64,000 bases of DNA from Clostridium ragsdalei P11 (GCF_001675165.1 NZ_LROS01000013.1:23225-87224); one strand, 5' to 3'; shown: positions 9,901 through 18,702, numbered from the stretch's first letter. The notes: a model not told the origin generated them from the letters alone. Program-made: numbers and translations.

Positions 9901-10628
9901 ATTTAGCTGAATATGATGGACAATATATGGATAAAGTTGATAGAAGACTTAACTGGAAATATAAATATGAGGAAGCTTGTAAGATACCTGCTAAATTTTC
10001 TGTATCAGAGTTAAAGAGAAGATTTGATTTGACTGATATGGAAGATGGCGTGAATTTGATGGAATCGGTACAATTAAAAAAACCACTTTTTTTAAGAGAA
10101 AAAAAAGGTATGACAGCTGCTGAAAGGGGAACTCTTTTGCATTTAATCTTGCAGCATATTGACATAAAAAAAGTTAATTCTTACGATGAAATAAAAGAAC
10201 AGGTAGATAGATTGGTTCAGAGAGAATTTATAAGGGAAGAGGAAGTTAAGTCAATACCCCTAGGTAAAATATTGAAGTTCTTTTATTCTGAAATTGGAAG
10301 CAGAATGAAAGAGGCAGAGAATATATATAGGGAAACTCCATTTTATATGGAAATAGAAAGTAATGAATTATATAAAGAGCTTCCAGATAAAATATATAAG
10401 GATGAAAAAATAATTATTCAAGGAATAATAGATTGCTATTTTGAAGAAAATGGAGAATTAGTGCTTATAGACTATAAAACAGATTATGTAGATGATATAG
10501 ATAATATAAAAGATAAATACAAACCCCAAATTTATTATTACGCAAGGGCACTTGAAAAATTAACTGGTAAGCAAGTAAAAAATAAATATCTCTACTTATT
10601 TTTCAACAATAGCTTAATTGAAATGTAA
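6930..10628 (+). CDS. addA: ATP-dependent helicase/nuclease subunit AddA
   Basis: AddA is the UvrD-like helicase and nuclease subunit of AddAB, which resects double-strand DNA breaks for RecA repair. The start chosen is ATG 6930 (MDTNWTESQREAI), which gives the family N-terminus and 1232 residues. Visible motifs are Walker A SAGAGTGKT, the DEYQD Walker B block (IFIDEYQDSNEVQ), GDVKQSIYRFR, the MSVHKSKGLEFPVV helicase motif, and a C-terminal nuclease motif LIDYKTDYVDD. The gene is full length. AddB, normally encoded immediately upstream, is not in the window; the GGDEF gene and a repeat occupy that place. Confidence 0.96.
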   Translation: MDTNWTESQREAIFTPKCNLLVSAGAGTGKTAVLVERIIQEITSIDEDVDIDKLLVVTFTNAAASEMKERIAEAISKLLESNYGSKNLQKQLTLLNQANIITIHAFCLKVIKSNFHLIDLDPNFRICDSTEAVLLKQDVLEELLDEKYDMENTEFLKLVDGFKSKNDIKLKDMVLSLYEFSKSNPWPEKWLREAVENFNVEENFDFGNTSWAQMIMHSLKVEVKGCKDRIERELTIIQSVEGLEHYEDTFKKDYENIKELSLLNSWEELKEKFLQLSFEKLSTKKVKDDVKEVKERAKNVRDEVKKKLNSIKEDIFSGSDDIYKNMQEVYPMMECLASLVIEFDKNYSLKKRERGILDFSDIEHFCLEILTDKDEEGNIVPSEAALEYRGYFEEIFIDEYQDSNEVQEVIMNMISRKSKDSNLFMVGDVKQSIYRFRQSKPELFLQKYNSYSEKKTAENRKIKLSENFRSRKEIIEGTNYLFKQIMCREVGELDYTDEECLKSSADYENSSVNYSGDIELNIIDKKEESEEIQENEEVLDNVQVEARLVAEKISELINGKEEVEPLKVYDKNTKSYRNVMYKDIVILMRATQNWAPTFVEELNSLEIPVFADISAGYFENIEVKTIISVLEIIDNPLQDIPLVAVLRSPIESFSPEELIDLRMVDRKMHFYDILKTISENDCESDISLKHVGNRLKYKVSEFLKRLNNWRKKVKYMPIDEFIWHLYTETGYYGFIGAMPGGIQRQANLRMLFERAKQYEKSSYKGLFNFINFMNKLKNSSGDLGSAKILGEDENVVRIMSVHKSKGLEFPVVVLSGTGKKFNLMDMNKGVLFHEKLGLGPDYVNVKRHICYPTVMKQVLRKKLKVETLSEEMRILYVAFTRAKEKLIITGMVNNIEKTTQRWCECASYKGDKLPEYSLISARNFLDWIGAALAKHPCGKPIREISKGEDNLNLVIGDNSTWKVNIYKKDDFRSVSQEKEDVDILGKIEELNLAEYDGQYMDKVDRRLNWKYKYEEACKIPAKFSVSELKRRFDLTDMEDGVNLMESVQLKKPLFLREKKGMTAAERGTLLHLILQHIDIKKVNSYDEIKEQVDRLVQREFIREEEVKSIPLGKILKFFYSEIGSRMKEAENIYRETPFYMEIESNELYKELPDKIYKDEKIIIQGIIDCYFEENGELVLIDYKTDYVDDIDNIKDKYKPQIYYYARALEKLTGKQVKNKYLYLFFNNSLIEM

Positions 10629-10755
10629 ATATACGCTTACCTTTTAGAGGTACAGATTATAGTCAAAATAGATGAAATAATCTGCTCTTTACTCATGCTT
10701 TAAGATATGAAACAGTAGGCATTCTACATAAAGTTTTAACTTTATTATATAGAAA

Positions 10756-10998
10756 TTCTGACTAAAAAATAAACTTATGCGTAGAAATATTTTACAATAA
10801 CCAAGTACATTTAAATATTTTGTATATAAGTCTTAGTAGAAAATTTATGAAAAAGCTTAGGACTTTTGAATTGTCTGAGGTACGAGTTTTCAAAAGTCCT
10901 TAGGTTTTTGTGAATTTTTTGCTTAGACTTATCAAAATATTTAACAGTACTTGTGGTTGTAAAAATATTCGGAGCATAAGTTTATTTTTCGTCTAGGA
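10756..10998. repeat. ~243-bp imperfect palindrome between addA and the chemoreceptor
   Basis: The two halves are reverse complements of each other along almost their whole length. The outer arms carry AAAAATAAACTTATGC and its complement; the inner arms carry AGGACTTTTGAA/TTCAAAAGTCCT around a TGAGGTAC centre. It lies between two convergent genes. It may be a MITE-like unit or a very long bidirectional terminator. The central TGAGGTAC hairpin recurs at about 26130-26175. Confidence 0.75.
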
Positions 10999-11009
10999 GC
11001 TCTATGTGA

Positions 11010-12722
11010 TTATAATTTAAACTTTTGAACCATTTCATTTAAGTTTTGAGCCATCTCTGCTTGACTTTGTGCTGTAAGAGAAATCTGATTTATACCTATT
11101 GAGGATTCACGAGTACCTTTTTCTATAGAATCAGTGCTATTAGATGTTTTTAATATATTTTCTGTCATGCTTTGAATGGCAGTGCTTACTTGATCCGTGG
11201 TTGCGCTTAATTGTTCTGACATTGCAGCTACCCTTTCAGATATAGAACTTATAAATTCAGAGTCCTTATAATATTCATTACTCATTTCTTCAAAATTTTT
11301 AAATTCTGGAGCTATATTACTTTGTACAAAGTCCAATATATCATTGCTGTTATTTGAAAGATTTTTAAAAGCATATTGAACTTTAGAAATTGTATCTTTA
11401 ATATTTGCCACTGCTTTTGAGGATTGTTCAGCCAACTTTTTAACTTCTTCTGAAACTACGACAAATCCTTTTCCCTGTTCTCCAGCTCTTGCTGCTTCAA
11501 TAGCTGCATTAAGTGCTAGAAGATTAGTTTGCTCTGCAATTGCAGCGATGGTATCTGCCATGTTATTAATGTTTTCTACTACTTTTCCATCTTCAATGGC
11601 TTTAATTATATTTCCTTGTTTTTCATGATATATATTATTTATTTCTATTAAGGAGTCATTTATATGTTTTTTGAATTTAGCAGCTTTATCTTTTGAATTA
11701 ATAGAAGCTTTACTGCTGTCATCAGCATTTTTTGCTAATTCATTTACACTAGAACCTACTTCCTGAACTGAGGCACTTATTTCTTCACAAGAAGCACTAT
11801 TTTCTTCAAGTTCATTTAGTATATTTTTTGTATCATTTTCTATACTTTCAAATTTTGCTGTTATTTCTTGTACTGATGCTGAAAGCTCTTCACTTGAGGC
11901 ACCCATTTCTTCAGAATTGTTTGTGATTTTTAATATAAGATCTTTTACATTTCTTTGAGCTTTATCAAGTTCATTAATAGCTTGTCCAAACTCATCTTTT
12001 CTTTTTAAATTGTACACATGTGATAAATCATAATTACAAAGATTTTTGCCTAGAGTTACTATTTTGGATAATGGATCATTTATGTATTTAGCTGTAAATA
12101 GACCTATCAATATGGACAATATAAAGCCTATTAAAGATAATGTGATACTTAATATATTTACATAGTTAGATACATTATTGTTATTAACGCTTGTAATCCT
12201 TGAGGTTTCGACAGTACTCTTTATAAGGCTGTCAACGCCTTTAAAAGTATTTGTTTCAAGAGTAGACATTTTTTCAACTCCTGATTCAGCATGAGTATAA
12301 TCTGAGTTAACTGCAAAATTAGTTGCAATTTCAGTAACACTCATATATTGTTTAACTTGATTTTGAACAGAGGACCATTCTTTCTTTTCTGAAGATGTTA
12401 AAGACAATTTATTATATTCCTGTATATGTTGATTTATAGTATTTTTAGCTTTTTTCATATCGCTAATTGCAGAGCTTTTTTGATTAGCATTTGTTTCATA
12501 AACTAATTTTGTAAGATCTGCACTCATCTTTGTTAAATTTTGTTTTGTATCAGTAAGAAGGTAAATACTTTTAAAATTTTTATCATACATATCTTGACCT
12601 TTTGTATTGATTAATTTAATGCTGGATGTTCCTACCATGCCAACTATGAAAATAAACATGGAAATGATTATAAAAGATATAATTAGTCTGGATTTTACAT
12701 TTAATTTTTGTAAAGTGTTCAT
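11010..12722 (-). CDS. Methyl-accepting chemotaxis protein
   Basis: A 570-residue membrane chemoreceptor that signals to CheA/CheW. It has an N-terminal TM (about 13-33), a ~150-residue extracytoplasmic four-helix-bundle sensor, a second TM (about 188-210), a HAMP segment ([13 protein letters not shown]...) and a long signalling coiled coil. The conserved hairpin tip reads [38 protein letters not shown]. No chemotaxis genes are nearby, so it is an orphan receptor of unknown ligand. The start is ATG behind AGAAGGGAAG. Confidence 0.95.
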   Translation of the reverse strand: MNTLQKLNVKSRLIISFIIISMFIFIVGMVGTSSIKLINTKGQDMYDKNFKSIYLLTDTKQNLTKMSADLTKLVYETNANQKSSAISDMKKAKNTINQHIQEYNKLSLTSSEKKEWSSVQNQVKQYMSVTEIATNFAVNSDYTHAESGVEKMSTLETNTFKGVDSLIKSTVETSRITSVNNNNVSNYVNILSITLSLIGFILSILIGLFTAKYINDPLSKIVTLGKNLCNYDLSHVYNLKRKDEFGQAINELDKAQRNVKDLILKITNNSEEMGASSEELSASVQEITAKFESIENDTKNILNELEENSASCEEISASVQEVGSSVNELAKNADDSSKASINSKDKAAKFKKHINDSLIEINNIYHEKQGNIIKAIEDGKVVENINNMADTIAAIAEQTNLLALNAAIEAARAGEQGKGFVVVSEEVKKLAEQSSKAVANIKDTISKVQYAFKNLSNNSNDILDFVQSNIAPEFKNFEEMSNEYYKDSEFISSISERVAAMSEQLSATTDQVSTAIQSMTENILKTSNSTDSIEKGTRESSIGINQISLTAQSQAEMAQNLNEMVQKFKL

Positions 12723-12915
12723 TTCTTATCTTCCCTTCTAAGTTACAATAAATTATTGTGTTATATTTTGTTGAGTATATTTTCCAACATGAAACTTAAA
12801 ATAAACTTAAAGTGAAGATAAATTTTATAAATATAATTTAAATATAAGTATTAACACTTTTTGATATTGTTAATACTATAGTAATATGATATTAAATTGA
12901 TGTGGAGGGTCAAAT

Positions 12916-13038
12916 TTGGAGGATAATAATAAGTTTGAGATTACTATGGAAGTAATAGAAGAATGTTTACAGGAATGTTTGGAAAATAGTAAAGAAAACA
13001 AAGAAAATCAAAAATCAAGTCCTGTTAGTACCAAATAG
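12916..13038 (+). CDS. Small acidic protein, 40 residues, function unknown
   Basis: A TTG-started frame with a GGAGG box seven bases upstream encodes 40 residues, rich in Glu, Asn and Lys, with two cysteines (VIEECLQECLENSKENK). A plausible promoter (TTGATA, then a -10 around TAATAT) lies before it. Its last codons lie within the terminator hairpin shared with the convergent ABC operon. I do not recognise the family. The good ribosome site and promoter favour a real gene, but the length keeps this uncertain. Confidence 0.45.
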   Translation: MEDNNKFEITMEVIEECLQECLENSKENKENQKSSPVSTK

Positions 13039-13050
13039 CAGGACTTGATT
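13013..13050. terminator. Bidirectional terminator
   Basis: AATCAAGTCCTG pairs perfectly (12 bp) with CAGGACTTGATT. On the minus strand it is followed by TTTTTGATTTT, so it ends the amino-acid ABC operon. It also overlaps the 3' end of the small plus-strand ORF. Confidence 0.8.
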
Positions 13051-13056
13051 TAAATA

Positions 13057-13695
13057 TTAATTAATAGAATATTTTTTTTCTAATTTTCTAAAGGCCATAA
13101 CTAAAACTGAGGTTAAAATAAGATATAGTATAGCAGCTATTATAAAAGGAGTAATTGTAAAATCACGAGTAACTACTTCTTTTGCTGCCCTTAGAAGATC
13201 TCCCACACCTATAGTTGCAACTAAAGCAGAATCTTTTATTAAATTGATACTTTCGTTACAAACAGGAGGAATTACATTTCTAATGGCTTGGGGAATTATT
13301 ATCTTTATCATAGTTTGACAGTAATTCATACCTAGAACTTTAGAAGCTTCAAATTGTCCTTTGTCTATTGATTCAATGCCTGACCTAAAAATTTCTGCCA
13401 GATATGCGGCATAATTTATAGTAAAAGCAATGCTTGCAGCTGCTAAGGGAGATAACCTTATGCCAATTACAGGAAGACCAAAATAGGTGAAAAACAATTG
13501 TAAAAGTAAAGGTGTTCCCCTAAAAGCCCAGGTGTATAAGCTGAGTATAGCCTTTATGGGTTTGATTTTAGATATTTTCCCTAGAGCTACTAGGCATCCT
13601 AAGGGTATAGAAAAAATAGCCGTTATAAAAAATAGTTGTATAGTTATTAAGCTTCCACTTAGTATAAATCCTGTAATGTCCATGATATCAGACAT
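13057..13695 (-). CDS. Polar amino-acid ABC transporter permease
   Basis: A HisM/GlnP-type inner-membrane permease of about 212 residues with five predicted TM helices and the EAA loop (SKVLGMNYCQTMIKIIIPQAIRNVIPP). It follows the binding-protein gene by about 20 bases in one operon and should import an amino acid with it. The start is ATG 13695, ten bases after AGGATG; the GTG at 13704 lies too close to that box. No ATPase gene lies in the operon, which ends in a terminator directly after this gene. Confidence 0.93.
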   Translation of the reverse strand: MSDIMDITGFILSGSLITIQLFFITAIFSIPLGCLVALGKISKIKPIKAILSLYTWAFRGTPLLLQLFFTYFGLPVIGIRLSPLAAASIAFTINYAAYLAEIFRSGIESIDKGQFEASKVLGMNYCQTMIKIIIPQAIRNVIPPVCNESINLIKDSALVATIGVGDLLRAAKEVVTRDFTITPFIIAAILYLILTSVLVMAFRKLEKKYSIN

Positions 13696-13715
13696 ATAAA
13701 TCACATCCTAACCAA

Positions 13716-14522
13716 TTATTTTGCAATTATATCTTTACCAAACCATTTTTGAGATATTTTATTTGCTGTTCCATCTTTTTTCATTGAATCCAGTGCCTCA
13801 TCAAGTTTATTTTTAAAACTTTCATCTGTTTTTCTTATACCAACACCGTAGTCTTCTTTGCCGAAGTTATCTTCAAGTATTTTGTATAAACCAGGTTTCT
13901 TTTGCAAATAGTATCTTCCAACTACTTCATCTACAACAACTGCATCTATACGACCTTGGTTTAAATCAAGTAATGCTTCTGTATTATTAGAATATTTTCT
14001 AATATTCTTTAGAGATTTTGCTGTAGCAGCGTCTGAATTCAATGCAGTTTCACTGCTGCTCCCCATTTGAAGTCCTACTATTTTACCTGATAAATCTTTT
14101 TTATTTTTTATGTTAGAATCGTTTTTTACTACAATTATCTGTTTGTTTTGAAGATATACTTTTGAAAATGCTATTTGCTTTTTTCTTTTATCAGTTATAG
14201 TCAAACCATTCCATATAACATCTATGTCTTTGTTATTTAAGCTAAGTATAATGCCATCCCATTCTACTGGTTTAAAAACTACCTTTACTCCCATTTTTTG
14301 TGCAGCTGCTTTGGCCATATCTATATCAAATCCTACGATTTGACCTTTTTCATCTCTAAAGCCCATTGGAGGAAAACTATCATCTAAGCCAACTACAAAC
14401 TGACCTTTTGATTTTATATCATCCCAGGATTTATCGCTTGATTTCTGACCTTGTCCACATCCTGTAAGCATTATTCCAAGCAAAAATATTACCAAAGTTA
14501 AAATTCCTAATTTCTTTTTCAT
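13716..14522 (-). CDS. Amino-acid ABC transporter substrate-binding lipoprotein
   Basis: A 268-residue solute-binding protein of family 3. It starts with a lipoprotein signal, MKKKLGILTLVIFLLGIMLTGC, where the Cys of LTGC would be lipidated. The family signatures are FVVGLDDSFPPMGFRDEKGQIVGFDIDMAKAAA and VIWNGLTITDKRKKQIAFSK. It captures a polar or charged amino acid outside the membrane for the adjacent permease. Ligand identity cannot be read from the sequence; cystine, glutamine and arginine binders all look alike here. Confidence 0.94.
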   Translation of the reverse strand: MKKKLGILTLVIFLLGIMLTGCGQGQKSSDKSWDDIKSKGQFVVGLDDSFPPMGFRDEKGQIVGFDIDMAKAAAQKMGVKVVFKPVEWDGIILSLNNKDIDVIWNGLTITDKRKKQIAFSKVYLQNKQIIVVKNDSNIKNKKDLSGKIVGLQMGSSSETALNSDAATAKSLKNIRKYSNNTEALLDLNQGRIDAVVVDEVVGRYYLQKKPGLYKILEDNFGKEDYGVGIRKTDESFKNKLDEALDSMKKDGTANKISQKWFGKDIIAK

Positions 14523-14720
14523 TTCACAGACCTCCCAATTTATATTAAATTAATTATAATAAATATTATAGTTTACCGTGCTAAATTTGTAAACTAGTAA
14601 ATTAATTATAGCTATAAAATATTACGTTTAATAATGATGCTGTAATTGTATTGGAAGTAGTGTTGTCATTAATGAGAAACGTTAGTTTACAAATGGAGGC
14701 ATACAGATATTTCTGTTAAG

Positions 14721-15077
14721 TTATTTTGATTTATTGCATGGTATTGGTACGTCATTTAATTGGAAGTAGTCTTCGCCCCATTTACAAAGAGATTTTACTA
14801 TAGGAACAAATGTCTTACCGAGTTCAGTAAGTGAGTATTCTGTCTTAGGAGGAACCACAGGATAAAGAACACGATTGATAATGCCGTCGTTCTTCAGTTC
14901 TTTTAACTGGTGACTGAGCATTTTTGGTGTTGCCTGTGGAATACACTTCTGAATTTCATTGTACCTTAACGTCTTATCAATCAGTTCATATATGATAATG
15001 GCTTTATATTTTCCTCCAACAATATCCATTGCCGCTTCTACTGCGCAGTTATAACTTTCTAATTTAGCTTTATCCAT
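14721..15077 (-). CDS. HxlR-family winged-helix regulator
   Basis: A 118-residue DNA-binding protein whose core (AMDIVGGKYKAIIIYELIDKTLRYNEIQKCIPQATPKMLSHQLKELKNDGII) is the HxlR/MarR-like winged helix that often senses electrophiles or redox stress. ATG 15077 is chosen because a clear AAGGAGATATAAG precedes it; the longer upstream frame runs through the promoter. It is divergent from the Fe-S flavoprotein gene at 15301, so it probably controls that gene and itself. Confidence 0.92.
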   Translation of the reverse strand: MDKAKLESYNCAVEAAMDIVGGKYKAIIIYELIDKTLRYNEIQKCIPQATPKMLSHQLKELKNDGIINRVLYPVVPPKTEYSLTELGKTFVPIVKSLCKWGEDYFQLNDVPIPCNKSK

Positions 15078-15300
15078 CTTATATCTCCTTACTATCCAAT
15101 AGTATAGTATTAAACCAAAAGTATAGTATATAACAAAAAAGTGCATTATTGCTAAGTTGATCATTTACGATATAATTATAGTTAAACCAAGAAAGGGTGT
15201 CAATTCATTGAGAATATGACTATTTGAAGATTAAAAATATAATCTATAGCAGCATGCTGTCTGTACTGACAGTATGGGCATATAGAATAAGGAGGAAAAA

Positions 15301-15927
15301 ATGAAAGTTTTATTATTGAATGGTAGCTCAAGATCTAATGGATGTACTTATACAGCATTAGCAGAAATTACAAAGGTTTTGAGAGAAGAACAAATTGAAT
15401 GCGAGATTGTCCATATTGGTAATCAGCCAATTCGTGACTGCATTGGCTGCAATAAATGCCAGGAATTACACAATTCTTGTGTATTTGATGATGATGGGAT
15501 CAATGAGTTATTGAAGAAGGCAGAAGATGCAGATGGCTTCATATTCGGTACACCGGTCTATTTTGCGCATCCTAGCGGACGATTGTTGTCGGTTTTAGAT
15601 CGATTATTTTATGCTGGATCATCTGTATTTAGACACAAACCAGCTGCTGCTATTTCATCAGCAAGACGTGCTGGAACTACAGCGTCTATAGATGTACTGA
15701 ACAAGTACTTTACCATTGCAGAGATGCCGGTTGTGTCATCTACTTATTGGAATATGGTGCATGGCTTTACTCCTGAAGATGTGAAGAAAGATTTAGAAGG
15801 ATTACAGACCATGCGTAACATTGGAAGAAACATGGCATGGCTTCTTAAGTGTATTCAACTTGGTAAGGAACAAGGTATTAACATTCCTACAACAGAAAAA
15901 TCTGCTTGCACAAATTTCATCCGTTAG
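15301..15927 (+). CDS. Iron-sulfur flavoprotein / NADPH-dependent FMN reductase family
   Basis: A 208-residue flavodoxin-fold protein. NGSSRSNGCTYTAL near the N-terminus is the FMN phosphate-binding loop. CIGCNKCQELHNSC gives C-x2-C-x2-C-x6-C, the compact cysteine motif of Isf-type Fe-S flavoproteins, so it probably carries FMN and a [4Fe-4S] cluster and passes electrons to a small acceptor. It starts at ATG behind AAGGAGG. Its divergent HxlR neighbour suggests induction by an electrophile or oxidant; the actual substrate is unknown. Confidence 0.88.
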   Translation: MKVLLLNGSSRSNGCTYTALAEITKVLREEQIECEIVHIGNQPIRDCIGCNKCQELHNSCVFDDDGINELLKKAEDADGFIFGTPVYFAHPSGRLLSVLDRLFYAGSSVFRHKPAAAISSARRAGTTASIDVLNKYFTIAEMPVVSSTYWNMVHGFTPEDVKKDLEGLQTMRNIGRNMAWLLKCIQLGKEQGINIPTTEKSACTNFIR

Positions 15928-15956
15928 TGTTTTTATAAATTTCAATTTATAGTGGG

Positions 15957-16050
15957 GTATTGAGTATTATCTCAATACAAGAAGTATAATTAAAACTCTC
16001 TTTGTACTATAGAATAATCTTTGTTGAGCCGGGTAACACTAGCTCAACAA
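15957..16050. terminator. Two hairpins between convergent genes
   Basis: GTATTGAG/CTCAATAC (15957-15978) and TTGTTGAGC/GCTCAACAA (16021-16050) are perfect small stems between the flavoprotein and the LysR gene. T tracts are poor, so they are probable but not certain terminators. Confidence 0.5.
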
Positions 16051-16074
16051 AATAGTTACTAAAGTAATATTAGC

Positions 16075-17034
16075 TCAATGGTTAATTTCCCTTCTATAAA
16101 ATTTAGTAGTGTAATCAATAAAACGCTGAGTTGCTTTGGTAACATAAATCTTTTTGCTATAGGCAATGGAGACTTCCCGTTTTGGCATGGGGCAGTTAAG
16201 TTTATAAAAGCGAAGATTTTCTGCATTAGGGGAACACTTGACAAGGGTATCTGAAATAAAAACGGCTCCAAGCCCCTTTGAAGCAAATTCAAAGGAAGTC
16301 ATCTGTTGATTAAATGACATCTTTACTAATGGTTCAATATGATAATAATTAAAAATTGCCTTTGATCTTCCGAAAATTTCATTTGTTGGCTCTAGCAAAA
16401 GAAAAGGAAAATTCCCCATATTATATAGGTCAATGGCTGGTTGATTCTGAGAAAGATGTTTGTTTGCTCTGATTTCTTCGGATGTCATGCCGCAAGCAAA
16501 AATTTTCCTATCTATAGAAAGATTCAGAGGTATGCCAAGTAAAACTTGGTTTGTAAATAAAGGAATGGATTGAAAGATTTTTTCTTCAAACCAATTAGTG
16601 TCTAAAATTAAATCAATGCTTCCATCTGCTAGCATACTTTTAAGTACTGGAAGAGATGCTTCTTTTGCAGCAATTTCAATTCCTGGATATTGATTAAAAA
16701 AACCAACAATAAGTTCAGGAAGTAAGTAGGTCATAGATATAATAGCACCACCAATTGTAACTTTTCCAACTTTGACTTCATTTAAGTTTTGAAAGTAATC
16801 AGTGCATTCTTGTTCCATTGATATAATTTTTTCCACTTTCTGCATATATATGCGCCCTGCATCAGTTAACTTAAGTGGTGATGTTTTTCGCTGAAATAAA
16901 GGTTGGCCAATTTCTTGTTCCAGTTTACGAATTGCAATACTTAAGGCTGGTTGCGTCATATGTAAATTTTTTGATGCCTTTGAGAAGCTTCCACACTTAT
17001 AGACTTCATAAACATAATTCATGATTTGAAACAA
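16075..17034 (-). CDS. LysR-family transcriptional regulator
   Basis: A typical LTTR: N-terminal winged helix (YVYEVYKCGSFSKASKNLHMTQPALSIAIRKLEQEIGQPLFQR) and a C-terminal periplasmic-binding-like effector domain, about 319 residues. The start is uncertain. TTG 17034 sits six bases after an AGGTG box; an upstream TTG at 17058 and an internal ATG (MNYVYEV) are alternatives. It lies divergent from the broken uppS gene. Its target and effector are unknown. Confidence 0.92.
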   Translation of the reverse strand: MFQIMNYVYEVYKCGSFSKASKNLHMTQPALSIAIRKLEQEIGQPLFQRKTSPLKLTDAGRIYMQKVEKIISMEQECTDYFQNLNEVKVGKVTIGGAIISMTYLLPELIVGFFNQYPGIEIAAKEASLPVLKSMLADGSIDLILDTNWFEEKIFQSIPLFTNQVLLGIPLNLSIDRKIFACGMTSEEIRANKHLSQNQPAIDLYNMGNFPFLLLEPTNEIFGRSKAIFNYYHIEPLVKMSFNQQMTSFEFASKGLGAVFISDTLVKCSPNAENLRFYKLNCPMPKREVSIAYSKKIYVTKATQRFIDYTTKFYRREINH

Positions 17035-17151
17035 TTTCTTCACCTCTACATAAATCAAATTTATATATTAATTAAAATACATAAATTTGATTATATATCA
17101 AAAAAATGATAATATCAATTTATTAGTAAAATTTATGAGGAGATTGAAAAA

Positions 17152-17847
17152 TTGGATGATAACAAAATTAAGATACCAAGGCATATTGCTATAATTTGTG
17201 ATGGAAATGGTAGATGGGCTAAAAAGAAAGGTTTTCCTCGAACTTTTGGTCATAGAGCTGGTACAAAGCCAATTGAAAGTATTACAAAAAAATGCTTCGA
17301 ACTGGGAGTTGAAGTACTTACTTTCTATGTTTTTTCTACTGAGAATTGGAGTCGTTCTGATGAAAAAGTAAATTTCTTAATGAAGATTTTTGGGGAATTT
17401 TTTATAAAATTACGTAGTAAAGCTGGAGAAAATATTAGGGTAAAGCATATTGGTACTACAAATAATCTTTCTTCTGAATTAATAAATGAAATTAGAAAGA
17501 CAGAAAACTTAACAGAAAATAATTCAGGTATGATATTAAATATTGCGTTAAATTATGGAGGACGTTCGGAAATAGCAAATGCTGCAAAAAATATGATGTA
17601 TGATATAGATGGTGGAAACCTTAATGCTTATAAAATAAACGAGGAGTTAATTAGCAATTATATGTTTGCTTCAGGATTGCCTGATGTTGATTTAATTATT
17701 AGAACAAGTGGAGAAATGAGGATAAGTAATTTTTTGTTATGGCAGTCTGCTAAGGCGAAGTTGTGGTTTACGAATGACCCTTGACCAGATTTTAAATATG
17801 AACATTTAGAAAATGCAATTAAATACTATAATGCAATAAATTCATAG
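17152..17847 (+). pseudogene. uppS: Undecaprenyl diphosphate synthase copy with an in-frame stop
   Basis: UppS builds the C55 lipid carrier for cell-wall synthesis. The first 210 residues match well: HIAIICDGNGRWAKKKGFPRTFGHRAG with the catalytic Asp, FSTENWSR, and LIIRTSGEMRISNFLLWQ. At 17782-17784 a TGA falls where the family has Trp in the xPWPDF block. The same frame then continues PDFKYEHLENAIKYYNAINS to TAG at 17845-17847, so one TGG-to-TGA change removed the last 21 residues, a part that helps form the substrate site. An intact main uppS is expected elsewhere. A truncated but partly active protein cannot be excluded. Confidence 0.85.
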
Positions 17848-17933
17848 TATTATTAAAGAAACTTTTTTAGGAGTTCGCTTATAGTACATTATCAACACTA
17901 TTCTTTAACATAGCCTAATTAAAAACATAAGCA

Positions 17934-17983
17934 GATTTCTAAGCATCAGATGGAGTTTTGACCCTACCTGATGCTTAGAAATC
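17934..17983. repeat. Palindromic repeat copy B, acting as bidirectional terminator
   Basis: GATTTCTAAGCATCAG pairs with CTGATGCTTAGAAATC (16 bp) and is followed by TTTTTATTGTTTTTT. The inner part, GATGGAGTTTTGA, is shared with copy A at 6819-6848. It separates the uppS remnant from the convergent MarR gene. Confidence 0.75.
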
Positions 17984-17986
17984 TTT

Positions 17987-18463
17987 TTATTGTTTTTTCC
18001 TTTTGTCAAAAGTATCAATTTTTTCTTCAAGAGAATTTAAAAAATTTTTCAAGAAAGACTTTTCTGTATCGGAAGCATCCTTTAAAATATCATTAACAAT
18101 GTCATCAAAATTATTATGAATTTTTTTATGGTACATATTGGCTGTTTCACCTTTTGGTGTTAAACGGAGATTCAACCTTGAAGAATTACGAGGATCAACT
18201 TCTTTAATTATCATACCCTTTTTTTGAAGTCTCATGATTATTTGGGAAACTGCTCCTTTTGTCACTCCCAGTTTTTCTGCAAGACCACTAACATGAATAC
18301 CTTCATTTTCTTTTATAGCTCTGATCATATGAATTTCAGCGTAAAAAAGAGGAGTATCTGTTCCATAATAATTAGTTTGTTTATCAAGCTCAGAAAGTTT
18401 TACACCTAATCTTAAAAGCATGTAGCTAATTTCTAACTTATTATCAAAATTAAAATTCATCAT
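17987..18463 (-). CDS. MarR-family regulator
   Basis: A winged-helix regulator of about 158 residues; the DNA-binding part reads GIHVSGLAEKLGVTKGAVSQIIMRLQKKGMIIKEVDPRNSSRLNLRLTPKG. I start it at ATG 18463. A longer TTG-started frame (18529) would run through a TTGACA/TATACC-like promoter, though no clear ribosome site precedes either start. It faces the MATE pump gene, and GTATAG-based inverted repeats lie between them, so it very probably represses the pump and itself. Confidence 0.88.
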   Translation of the reverse strand: MMNFNFDNKLEISYMLLRLGVKLSELDKQTNYYGTDTPLFYAEIHMIRAIKENEGIHVSGLAEKLGVTKGAVSQIIMRLQKKGMIIKEVDPRNSSRLNLRLTPKGETANMYHKKIHNNFDDIVNDILKDASDTEKSFLKNFLNSLEEKIDTFDKRKKQ

Positions 18464-18549
18464 ATTATTAGGGTATAGCATATAAACACTTTTGTCAATA
18501 TAGGGGTTAATACGAAAGAGAAATTTCAAGTAAAAAAGTTAAGTATTGC

Positions 18550-18578
18550 TTGACAATAGAGTATAGGTGCTATACACT
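18550..18578 (+). promoter_or_regulatory. Promoter with overlapping MarR-type operator
   Basis: TTGACA (18550-18555), a 17-base spacer and TACACT (18573-18578) form a sigma-A promoter reading towards the MATE gene. The perfect inverted repeat GTATAGGTGCTATAC (18561-18575) covers the spacer and the -10. Confidence 0.65.
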
Positions 18579-18687
18579 ATCTGTATAGAAAATATGAAAC
18601 TTCAATTTGTTTAATAAATAATCGAGAAATGAAAAGATGAGGGGGGTGGGTTTTATTATATTTAATAAGAAATTTCTTATATAAGGC

Positions 18688-18702
18688 GTATAGCACCTAT
18701 AC
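18688..18702. promoter_or_regulatory. Second copy of the MarR-type operator
   Basis: GTATAGCACCTATAC is the exact reverse complement of the site at 18561-18575. A third, looser copy (GTATAGTATATATAC, 18783-18797) lies just before the pump's ribosome site. A perfect 16-base palindrome, ATAAGAAATTTCTTAT, precedes this copy. Confidence 0.65.
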
